Of a stretch of DNA of 64,000 nucleotides, positions 51,911-63,625 are shown piece after piece. A model generated the notes under the pieces. It did no database searches. It saw only the letters and a program-made list of their open reading frames with translations, and was not told the DNA's origin. The stretch is from Aristolochia californica (Eukaryota; Streptophyta; Magnoliopsida; Piperales; Aristolochiaceae), in contig JARWKL010000007.1 in assembly GCA_029961685.1 (NCBI GenBank), positions 19,477,013-19,541,012 of the forward strand, read 5' to 3'. Made by a program: the position numbers and the translations under genes. Within the stretch, counting starts at the first letter, position 1. Each line of letters begins with the position of its first letter.

Positions 51911-53538
51911 TGGCTCGTTACGCATGTCAAATCACTTTACAATCATCTGTGATTGTTAGCTCAAATTTTTCTATATGGGCAAAATAATGGCTTGTTTGAC
52001 TCGGGCAAATATCCCACCGCACGTTCACTTGAGCATTTAATGAGCGTTTCTTATTCTCTTTAAAAGTTTCGGATCCATAGGTCATTTGAATCTTTAACAT
52101 GTTTCTGGCATGCATATCCATTTTTAAAACACGTGTAGAAAAAATCTCCTTCATGTAAAATTCCATGATATTAGTTTTGGACTAGTGGAATTTCCCAAAC
52201 TTGGATAACAAAACTTTTGTGTTCATTTGTGGTGTGTGAATAAATTTTCTTCATTTACTTTTTTTATTGTTTTAAACTTTTTCCGTACATCAACTATGAA
52301 ATTTTCATTTTGCTATGATCTATTTGCCTTTTTTGTTTACGGGATGAAGGGAGAGCCAAAAACTCCAAGTTTAGATTTAAGAAAAATGTGTACATCTAAA
52401 ATGAAATGCACAATGAAAATACGTAGAGAGAGATAATTCCAAAGAGTGTCTGTTATTTTTAGGGATTGTAAGCACCTTTTCGTTTTTATATCTCAGGTTT
52501 TGCAATCGTCGGGAAAAATGGGTTGCGGAGGATTTTTAAGTGAGTGTTCAATTGCAATCCATAAGTCATCAACTGTAAAATTTTCATTTTGTTGTAAGCT
52601 TGTCGCCTTGTTTGCTTCCGGGATGAAGGGAGAGCGAAAAGTCAAATTTTTGATTTAAGAAAAAAGTGTACATTTAAAAAGGAAAAGCACAATGCACAAT
52701 TGTAGGGAGAGATAATTCCAAAGAGTGTCTGTAATTTTTAGGGATTGTAAGCTCTTTTTAGTTTTTATATCTCAGGTTATGCAATCGTCGGGAAAAATTG
52801 GCGGCAGAGGATTTTTAATTGAGTGTTGAATTGCAATCCATAAGTCATTTCATACAAAAATATAGCTCGTTACGCATGATAAATCACTTTACAATCATCT
52901 ATGATTGTTGGATCCAATTTTTGAAAATTGGCAAAATAATGACTTGTTAGACTCGAGTAAATATCCCACCGCACGTTCACTTGAGATTTTAATGAGCGTT
53001 TGTTATTCTCTTTAAAAGCTTTGGATACATAGGTCATTTGAATCTTTAACATGTTTCAAGCCTGCTTATCCATTTTTTAAATATGTGTGGAAAAAATATC
53101 CTTCATGTAAAATTCCAAGCTTAATAGGGTTGGACTAATGGAATTTCCCAAACTTGGATAACAAAACTTTTGTGTTCATTTGTGGTATGTGAATAGATAT
53201 TTTTTATTTACATTAGTTATTGTTTTAAATATTTTCAACACATCAACTATAAAATTTTTATTTTGTTGTGATCTTTTTTGCCTTTTTTTGTTTACGAGAT
53301 AAAGGGGGAGCGAAAACTCAAAGTTCTGATTTAAGAAAAAAGTGAACATCTAAAATGGAAATGCACAATGCACAAATATAGAGAGAGATATTTCCAAATA
53401 GTGTCTGTATGTTTTAGGGATTGTATGCACTCTTTCGTTTTTAGAGCTAAGGTTTTGCAATCGTCGGGAAACGGGGGAGGTGGGCGATTTTTAACTGAGT
53501 GTTAACTTCAAATCCATAAGTCATTTCTTACAAAAATA
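51911..53538. repeat. HOR copy 26: A-B(truncated)-C
   Basis: The A anchor is at 51911 and the next at 52863 (C), 952 bp later. The A unit is complete to its tail. The B unit kept only its last part from the ACATCAACTATAAAA block onward. Junction at 52567-52569, about 396 bp lost including the B anchor, both B dyads and the ACTAGT site. Confidence 0.88.
52567..52569. other. ~396-bp deletion junction with CAT microhomology
   Basis: ATAAGTCAT, which normally continues TTCATACAAAAATATAGCC, runs directly into CAACTGTAAAATTTTC, which normally follows CATACAT. The CAT (possibly CATC) at the junction is present at both normal sites. Confidence 0.82.
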
Positions 53539-55558
53539 TAGCCCGTTACGCATGAAAAATCACTTTACAATCATCTATGATTGTTAGCTCAACTTTTTGA
53601 ATATGGGCAAAATAATGGCTTGTTTGACTCGGCAAAATATCCCACTGCACGTTCACTTGAGAATTTATTGAGCGTTTGTTATTCTCTTTAAAATCTTTGT
53701 ATCCATAGGTCATTTGAATCTTTAACATGTTTCTGGCATGCATATCCATTTTTAAAACATGTGTAGAAAAAATCTCCTTCATGTAAAATTCCAAGATATT
53801 AGTTTTGGACTAGTGGAATTTCCCAAACTTGGATAACAAAACTTTTGTGTTCATTTGTGGTGTGTGAATAAATTTTCTTCATTTATTTTATTTATTGTTT
53901 TAAACTTTTTCCGTGCATCAACTATGAAATTTTCATTTTGCTGTGATCTATTTGCCTTTTTTGTTTACAAGATGAAGGGAGAGCCAAAAACTCGAAGTTT
54001 TGATTTAAGAAGAATGTGTACATCTAAAATGGAAATGCACAATGCACATATGTAGAGAGAGATAATTTCAAAGAGTGTCTGTAATTTTTAGGGATTGTAA
54101 GCACCATTTCGTTTTTATATCTCAGGTTTTGCTATCATCAGGAAAAATACGTTGCGGAGGATTTTTAACTAACTGTTGAATGGCAATCCATAAGTCATTT
54201 CAAACAAAAATATAGCCCAATACGCATGATAAATCATATTACAATCATCTATGATTAATTTTGTCATCTTTTTCCAAATGGGCAAAATAATGGCATGTTT
54301 GACTCGGGTAAATATCCCACGCCAAGTTCACTTGAGAATTTAATGAGCGTTTGTTCTCTTTAAAAGCTTTGCATCCATAGCTCATTTGCATCTTTAACAT
54401 GTTTCAAACATGCGTATCCATTTTTAAAACTTGTGTGGATAAAATCTCTTTGTTCCAAAATTCCAAGCTATTAGGGTTAAACTAGTGGAATTTCCCAAAA
54501 TTGGATAACAAAACTTTTGTGTTCATTTGTGTTGGGTGAATAAATTTTCTTTATTTACATTTTTTATTGTTTTAATTTTTTTCCATACATCAACTATAAA
54601 ATTTTCATTTTGTTGTAAGCTTTTTGCCTTGTTTGTTTTAGGGACGAAGGGAGAGCGAAAAGTCAAAGTTTTGATTTAAGAAAGAAGTGTACATCTAAAA
54701 TGTTAAACACAATGCACAATTGTAGGGAGAGATAATTCCGAAGAGTGTCTGTAATTTTTAGGGATTGTAAGCTCATTTTAGTTTTTATATCTCATGTTTT
54801 GCAATCGTCGGGAAAAATTGGTGGCAGAGGATTTTTAACTGAGTGTTGATTTGTAATCCATAAGTCATTTCATACAAAAATATAGACCGTTACGCATGAT
54901 AAATCACTTAACAATCATCTATGATTGTTAGATCAAATTTTTGAAAATTGACAAAATAATGACTTGTTAGACTCGGGTAAATATCCCACCGCACGTTCAC
55001 TCAAAAATTTAATTAGCATTTTTTATTCTCTTTAAAAGCTTTGAATCCATAGGTCATTTGAATCTTTAACATGTTTCAAGCATGCATTTCCATTTTTAAA
55101 ACATGTGTAGAAAAAATCTCCTTCATGTAAAATTCCAAGCTTAATAGGGTTGGACTAATGCAATTTCCCAAACATGGATAACAAAACTTTTGTGTTCATT
55201 TGTGGTGTGTGAATAGATATTTTTTATTTACATTAGTTATTATTTTAAATATTTTCCACACATCAACTATAAATTTTTTTTTTTGTTTTGATCTTTTTTG
55301 CCTTTTTTTGTTTACGGGGTGAAGGGGGAGCGAAAACTCAAAGTTCTGATTTACGAAAAAAGTGTGCATCTAAAATGTAAATGCACAATGCACAAATATA
55401 GAGAGAGATATTTCCAAAGAGTGTCTGTATGTTTTAGGTATAGTATGCACTCTTTCGTTTTTATATCTAAGGTTTTGCAATCGTCGGGAAACGGGGGAGG
55501 CGGGCGATTTTTAACTGAGTGTTGACTTCAAATCCATAAGTCATTTCTTACAAAAATA
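53539..55558. repeat. HOR copy 27: A-B-C
   Basis: Units start at 53539 (A), 54213 (B, anchor TAGCCCAATACGC) and 54883 (C, anchor TAGACCGTTACGC). The order is canonical. The A head lost GGATCC (TTTGTATCCATAGG). The B unit is 670 bp after losing TTA at GTTTGTTCTC. Confidence 0.92.
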
Positions 55559-57575
55559 TAGCCCGTTACTCATGACAAATCACCTTACAATCATCTATGA
55601 TTGTTAGCTCAATTTTTGAATATGGGCAAAATAATGACATGTTTGACTCGGGCAAATATCCCACCGCACGTTCACTAGAGAATTTAATGAGCGTTTGTTA
55701 TTCTCTTTAAAAGCTTTGGATCCATAGGTCATTTGAATCTTTAACATGTTTCTCGCATGCATATCTATTATTAAAACATGTGTAGAAAAAATCTCCTTCA
55801 TGTAAAATTCCATGATATTAGTTTTGGACTAGTGGAATTTCCCAAACTTGGATAACAAAACTTTTGTGTTCATTTGTGGTGTGTGAATGAATTTTCTTCA
55901 TTTAGTTTTTTTATTGTTTCAAAATTTTTCCGTACATCAACTATGAAATTTTCATTTTGCTATGATCTATTTGCCTTTTTTGTTTACGGGATGTAGGGTG
56001 AGCGAAAAACTAGAAGTTTTGATTTAAGAAAACGGTGTACATCTAAAACGGAAATGCACAATGCACATATGTAGAGAGAGATAATTCCAAAGAGTGTCTG
56101 TAAATTTTAGGGATTGTCAGCACCTTTTCGTTTTTATATCTCAGGTTTTGCAATCGTCGAGAAAAATGGGTTGCAGAGGATTTTTAACTGAGTGTTGAAT
56201 TGCAATCCATAAGTCATTTCATACAAAAATATAGCCCGTTACGCATGATAAATCACATTACAATCATCTATGATTAATTATATCAGCTTTTTGCAAATAG
56301 GCAAAATAATGGCATACTCGGGTAAATATCCCACGCCAAGTTCACTTGAGAATTTAATGAGCATTTGTTGTTCTATTTAAAAGCTTTGCATCCATAGCTC
56401 ATTTGCATCTTTAACATGTTTCAAAAATGCATATCCATTTTTAAAACATGTGTGGATGAAATCTCTTTCTTGCAAAATTCCAAGCTATTAGGGTTAAACT
56501 AGTGGAATTTCCCAAAATTGGATAAATAAACTTTTGTGTTCATTTGTGTTGGGTGAATAAATTTTATATATTTATATTTGTTATTGTTTTAAATTTTTTC
56601 CATCGATCAACTATAAAATTTTCATTTTGTTGTAAGGTTTTTGCCTTGTTTGTTTTCGGGTTGAAGGGAGAACGAAAAGTCAATGTTTTGATTTAAGAAA
56701 AAAGTGTACATCTAAAATAGAAAAGCACAATGTACAATTGTTGGGAGAGATAATTCCAAAGAGTGTCTGTAATTTTTAGGGATTGTAAGCTCTTTTTAGT
56801 TTTTATATCTTAGGTTTTGCTATCGTCAGGGAAAATTGGTGGCAGACAATTTTTAACTGAGTGTTGAATTGCAATCCATAAGTCATTTCATAAAAAAATA
56901 TAGCCCGTTACGCATGATAAATCACTTTAAAATCATCTATGATTGTTATATCAAATTTTTGAAAATGGGGAAAATAATGACTTGTTAGACTCGGGTAAAT
57001 ATCCCACCGCACGTTCACTTGAGAATTTAATGAGCGTTTGTTATTCTCTTTGAATGCTTTGCATCCATAGGTCAATTTAATCTTTAACATGTTTAAAGGA
57101 TGCATATCCATTTTTAAAACATGTGTAGAAAAAATCTCCTTCATGTAAAATTCCAAGCTTGATAGGGTTGGACTAATGGAATTTCCCAAACTTGGATAAC
57201 AAAACTTTTGTGTTCATTTGTGGTGTGTGAATAGATATTTTTTATTTACATTAGTTATTATTTTAAATATTTTCCACACATCAACTATAAAATTTTTATT
57301 TGGTTGTGATCTTTTTTGCCTTTTTTGTTCACGGGATGAAGGTGGAGAGAAAACTCAAAGTTCTGATTTAAGAAAAAAGTGTACATCTAAAATGGAAATG
57401 CACAATGCACAAATGTAGAGAGAGATATTTTCAAAGAGTGCCTGTATGTTTTAGGGATCGTATGCACTCTTTCGTTTTTATATCAAAGGTTTTGCAATCT
57501 TGGGGAAACGGGGGAGACGGGCGATTTTTAACTGAGTGTTGACTTCAAATCCATAAGTCATTTCTTACAAAAATA
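55559..57575. repeat. HOR copy 28: A-B-C
   Basis: Units start at 55559 (A), 56232 (B) and 56901 (C). The B head lost GTTTGA at GGCATACTCGGG. The C head has TTTGCATCCATAGGTC, so it lacks GGATCC. Confidence 0.92.
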
Positions 57576-59595
57576 TAGCCCATTACACGTGACAAATCAC
57601 TTTACAATCATCTATGATTGTTAGCTCAACTTTTTCAATATGGGCAAAATAATGGCTTTTTTAACTCGGGCAAATATCCCACTGCAAGTTCACTTGAGAA
57701 TTTTATGAGCGTTTGTTATTCTCTTTAAAAGCTTTGGATCCATAGGTCATTTGAATCTTTAACATGTTTCTCGCATGCATATCCATTTTTAAAACATGTG
57801 TAGAAAGAATCTCCTTCATGTAAAATTCCAAGATATTAGTTTTGGACTAGTGGAATTTCCCGAACTTGGATAACAAAACTTTTGTATTCATTTGTAGTGT
57901 GAATAAATTTTCTTCATTTAGTTTTTTTATTGTTTTAAACTTTTTCCTTACACCAACAATGAAATTTTCATTTTGCTGTGATCTATTTGCCTTTTTTTTT
58001 ATGGGATGAAGGGAGAGCGAAAAACTCGAAGTTTTGATTTAAGACAAATGTGTGAATCTAAAATGGAAATGCACAGTGCACATATGTAGAGAGAGATAAT
58101 TCCAAAGTGTGTCTGTAATTTTTAGGGATTGTAAGCACCTTTTTCGTTTTAAAATATCAGGTTTTGCAATCCTTGGGAAAAATGGGTTGCTGAGGATTTT
58201 TAACTGAGTGTCGAATTGCAATCCATAAGTCATTTCATACAAAAATATAGCCCGTTACGCATGATAAATCACATTACAATCATCTATGATTAATTATGTC
58301 AGCTTTTTGCAAATGGGCAAATTACTAGCATGTTCGACTCGGGTAAATATCCCACGCCAAGTTCACTTGAGAATTTAATGAGCGTTTGTTATTCTCTTTA
58401 AAATCTTTGCATCCATAGCTCGTTTGCATTTTAACATGTTCCAAACATGCATATCCATTTTTAAAACATGCGTGGATGAAATCTCTTTCTTGCAAAATTC
58501 CAAGCTTTTAGGGTTAAACTAGTGGAATTTCCCAAAATTCGATAACAAAACTTTTGTGTTCATTTGTGTTGGGTGAATAAATTTTATTTATTTCTATTTT
58601 TTATTGTTTTAAATTTTTTCCATACATCAAATATAAAATTTTCATTTTGTTGTAAGCTTTTTGCCTTGTTTGTTTCCGGGATGAAGGGAGAGCGAAAAGT
58701 GAAAGTTTTGATTTAAGAAAAAAGTGTACATCTAAAATGGAAAAGCACAATGCACAATTATAGGGAGTGATAATTCCAAAGAGTGTCTGTAATATTTAGG
58801 GATTGTAAGCTCTTTTTAGTTTTTATGTCTCAGGTTTTGCAATAGTCGGGAAAAATTGGTAGTAGAGGATTTGTAACTAAGTGCTGAATTGCAATCCATA
58901 AGTCATTTCATACAAAAATATAGCCCGTTACGAATGATAAGTCACTTTACAATCATCTATGATTGTTAGATCAAATTTTTGAAAATGGCCAAAATAATGA
59001 CTTGTTAGACTCGGGTAAATATCGCACCGCACGTTCACTTGAGAATTTAATGAGTGTTTGTTATTCTCTTTAAAAGCTTTGGATCCATAGGTCATTTGAA
59101 TCTTTAACATGTTCCATGCATGCATATCTATTTTTAAAACATGTGTAGAAAAAATCTCCTTCATGTAAAATTCCAAGCTTAATAGGGATGGACTAATGGA
59201 ATTTCCCAAACTTGGATAACAAAACTTTTGTGTTCATTTGTGGTGTGTGAATAGATATTTTTTATTTACATTAGTTATTATTTTAAATATTTTCCACACA
59301 TCAACTATAAAATTTTTATTTTGTTGTAATCTTTTTTGCCTTTTTTGTTTATGGGATGAAGGTGGAGAGAAAACTCAAAGTTCTGATTTAAGAAAAAAGT
59401 GTACATCTAAAATGGAAATTCACAATGCACAAATGTAGAGAGAGATATTTCCAAAGAGTGTCTATATGTTTTAGGGATCGTATGCACTCTTTCGTTTTTA
59501 TATCTAAGGTTTTGCAATCTTCGGGAAACGCGGGAGGCGGGCGATTTTTAACTAAGTGTTGACTTCAAATCCATAAGTCATTTCTGACAAAAATA
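57576..59595. repeat. HOR copy 29: A-B-C
   Basis: Units start at 57576 (A), 58248 (B) and 58921 (C). It shares GGCTTTTTTAACTCGGG in A with copy 30. The C tail variant GAAGGTGGAGAGAAAAC near 59360 also occurs 2,020 bp upstream, near 57340. Confidence 0.92.
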
Positions 59596-61622
59596 TAGCC
59601 CGTTACGCATGACAAATCACTTTACAATCATCTATGATTGTTAGCTCAACTTTTTCAATATGGGCAAAATAATGGCTTTTTTAACTCGGGCAAATATCCC
59701 ACTGCAAGTTCACTTGAGAATTTAATGAGCGTTTGTTATTCTCTTTAAAAGCTTTGGATCCATAGGTCATTTGAATCTTTAACATATTTCTCGCATGCAT
59801 ATCCATTTTTAAAACATGTGTAGAAAAAATCTCCTTCATGTAAAACTCCAAGGTATTAGTTTTGGACTTGTGGAATTTCCCAAACCTCGATAACAAAACT
59901 TTTGTGTTCATTTGTGGTGTGCGAATCAATTTTCTTCATTTACTTTTTTTATTTTTTTAAACTTTTTCCGTTCACCTACTATGAAATTTTTATTTTGCTG
60001 TGATCTATTCGCCTTTTTTTTTATGGGATGAAGGGAGAGCGAAAAACTCGAAGTTTTGATTTAAGAAAAATGTGTACATCTAAAATGGAAATGCACAATG
60101 CACATATGTAGAGAGAGATAATTCCAAAGAACGATTGTAATATTTAGGGATTGTAAGCACCTTTTCATTTTTATATCTCAGGTTCTGCTATCGTCGGGAA
60201 AAATGGGTTGCGGACGATTTTTAACTGAGTGTTGAATTGCAATCCATAAGTCATTTCATACAAAAATATAGCCCATTACGCATGATAAATTACATTAAAA
60301 TCATCTATGATTAATTATGTCAGCTTTTTGCAAATGGGTAAAATAATGGCATGTTTGACTAGGGTAAATATCCCACCGCAAGTTCACTTGTGAATTTAAT
60401 GAGCGTTTGTTATTCTCTTTAAAAGCTTTGCATCCATAGCTCATTTGCATCTTTAACATGTTTCAAACATGCATATCCATTTTTGAAACATGTGTGGATG
60501 AAATCTTTTTCTTGCAAAATTCCAAGCTATTAGGGTTATACTTGTGGAATTTCGCAAAATTGGATAACAAAACTTTTGTGTTCATTTGTGTTGGTGAATA
60601 AATTTTATTTATTTATAATTATTATTGTTTTAAATTTTTTACATACATCAACTATAAAATTTTCATTTTGTTGCAAGCTTTTTGCCTTGTTTGTTTAAAG
60701 GATGAAGTGGGAGCGAAAAGTCAAAGTTTTGATTTAAGGAAAAAGTGTACATCTAAAATGGAAAAGCACAATGCACAATTGTAGGGAGAGATATATCCAA
60801 AGAGTGTGTGTAATTTTTAGGGATTGTAAGCTCTTTTTAGTTTTTATATCTCAGGTTTTGCAATCGTCGGGAAAAATTGGTGGCAGAGGATTTTTAACTG
60901 AGTGTTGAATTGCAATCCATAAGTCATTTCATACAAAAATATAGCCCGTTACGCATGATAAATCACTTTAAAATCATCTATGATTGTTAGATCAAATTTT
61001 TGAAAATGGGCAAAATAATGACTTGTTAGACTCGGGTAAATATCCCACCACAAGTTCACTTGAGAATTTAATGAGCGTTTGTTCTTCTCTTAAAAGCTTT
61101 GGATCCATAGGTCATTTGAATCTTTAACATGTTTCAAGCATGCATATCCATTTTTAAAACATGTGTAGAAAAAATCTCCTTCATGTAAAATTCCAAGCTT
61201 AATAGGGTTGGACTAATGGAATTTCCCAAACTTTGATAACAAAACTTTTGTGTTCATTTGAGGTGTGTGAATATATATTTTTTATTTACATTAATTATTA
61301 TTTTAAATATTTTCCACACATCAACTATAAAATTTTTATTTTGTTGTGATCTTTTTTCCCTTTTTTGTTTACGAGATGACGGGGGAGCGAAAACTCAAAG
61401 TTCTGGTTTAAGAAAAAAGTGTACATCTAAAATGGAAATGCACAATGCACAACATAAAAATTTAGAGGGAGATATTTCCAAAGCGTGTGTGTATGTTTTA
61501 GGGATCGTATGCACTCTTTCGTTTTTATATCTAAGGTTTTGCAATCGTCGGGAAACGGGGGAGGCGGGCCATTTTTAACTCAGTGTTGACTTCTAATCCA
61601 TGAGTCATTTCTTACAAAAATA
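59596..61622. repeat. HOR copy 30: A-B-C
   Basis: Units start at 59596 (A), 60269 (B) and 60942 (C). The C tail is 681 bp owing to a small insertion near 61450 (GCACAACATAAAAATTTAG for GCACAAATGTAG). The B unit variant GACTAGGGTAAATATCC recurs in copy 31. Confidence 0.92.
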
Positions 61623-63625
61623 TAGCCCGTTACGCATGACAAATCACTTCACAATCATCTATGATTGTTAGCTCAACTTTTCTAATATGGGCAAAATAAT
61701 GGCTTGTTTGACTCGGGCAAATATCCCACCGCACGTTCACTTGAGAATTTAATGAGCGTTTGTTATTCTCTTGAAAAGCTTTGGATCCGTAGGTCATTTG
61801 AATCTTTAACATGTTTCAGGCATGCATATCCATTTTTAAAACATGTGTAGAAAAAATCACCTTCATGTAAAATTCCAAGATATTAGTTTTGGACTAGTGG
61901 AATTTCACAAACTCTGATAACAAAACTTTTGTGTTCATTTGTGGTGTGTGAATAAATTTTTTTCATTTACATTTTTTATTGTTTTAAACTTTTTCCGTAC
62001 CTCAACTATGAAATTTTCATTTTGCTGTGATCTCTTTGCCTTTTTTGTTTACGAGATGAAGGGAGAGCGAAAACCTCGAAGTTTTGATTTAAGAAAAATG
62101 TGTACATCTAAAACGGAAATGCACAATGCACATATGTAGAGAGAAATAATTCCAAAGTGTGATTGTAATATTTAGGGATTGTAAGCACCTTTTCATTTTT
62201 ATATCTCCGATTTTGCTATCGTCGGGAAAAATGGGTTGACGACGATTTTTAACTAAGTGTTGAATTGCAATCCATAAGTCATTTCATACAAAAATATAGC
62301 CCATTACGCATGATAAATCACATTAAAATCATTTATGATTAATTATGTCAGCTTTTTGCAAATGGGTAAAATAATGGCATGTTTGACTAGGGTAAATATC
62401 CCACCGCAAGTTCACTTGAGAATGTAATGAGCGTTTGTTATTCTCTTTAAAAGCTTTGCATCCATAGCTCATTTGCATCTTTAACATGTTTCAAACATGC
62501 ATATCCATTTTTAAAACATGTGTGGATGAAATCTCTTTCTTGCAAAATTCCAAGCTATTGGGGTTAAACTTGTGGAATTTCCCAAAATTGGATAACAAAA
62601 CTTTTGTGTTCATTTATGTTGGGTGAATAAATTTTATTTATTTATATTTGTTATTGTTTTAAATTTTTTACATACATCAACTATAAAATTTTCATTTTGT
62701 TGCAAGCTTTTTGCCTTGTTTGTTTTAGGGATGAAATGAGAGCGAAAAGTCAAAGTTTTGATTTAAGAAAAAAGTGTAGATCTAAAATGGAAAAGCACAA
62801 TGCACAATTGTAGGGAGAGATATATCCAAATAGTGTGTGTAATTTTGAGGGATTGTAAGCTCTTTGTAGTTTTTATATTGCAGGTTTTGCAATCGTTGGG
62901 AAAAATTGGTGGCAGAGGATTTTTAACTGAGTGTTGAATTGCAATCCAAAAGTCATTTCATACAAAAATATAGCCCGTTACGCATGATAAATCACTTTAC
63001 AATCAGCTATGATTGTTAGATCAAATTTTTGAAAATGGGCAAAATAATGACTTGTTAGATTCGGGTAAATATCCCACCGCAGGTTCACTTGAGAATTTAA
63101 TGAGAGTTTATAATTCTCTTTAAAAACTTTGGATCCATAGGTCATTTGAATCTTTAACATGTTTCAAGCATGCATATCCATTTTTAAAACATGTGTAGAA
63201 AAAATCTCCTTCATGTAAAATTCCAAGCATAATAGGGTTGGACTAATGGAATTTCCCAAACTTGGATAACAAAACTTTTGTGATCATTTGTGGTGTGTGA
63301 ATATATATTTTTTATTTACATTAATTATTATTTTAAATATTTTCCACACATCAACTATAAAATTTTTATTTTGTTGTGATCTTTTTTCCCTTTTTTGTTT
63401 ACGAGATGAAGGGGGACCGAAAACTCAAAGTTCTGGTTTAAAAAAAAAGTGTACATCTAAAATGGAAATGCACAATGCACAATGCACAAATGTAGAGAGA
63501 GATATTTCCAAAGAGTGTCTGTCATTTTTATATCTAAGGTTTTGCAATCGTCGGGAAACGGGGGAGGCGGGCGATTTTTAACTTAGTCTTGACTTCAAAT
63601 CCATAAGTCATTTCTTACAAAAATA
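61623..63625. repeat. HOR copy 31: A-B-C
   Basis: Units start at 61623 (A), 62297 (B) and 62971 (C, 655 bp). The C tail has an extra GCACAAT heptamer at about 63471-63487 and lacks about 29 bp at about 63522, so GTATGTTTTAGGGATCGTATGC is mostly gone. The CENP-B-like motif remains at 63547-63562. Confidence 0.92.

Noticed and set aside
61258..61578. 106-codon plus-strand frame, among the longest
   Set aside because: It arises from a small insertion near 61450 that shifts a normal satellite frame. It is shorter than typical genes and has no recognisable domain.
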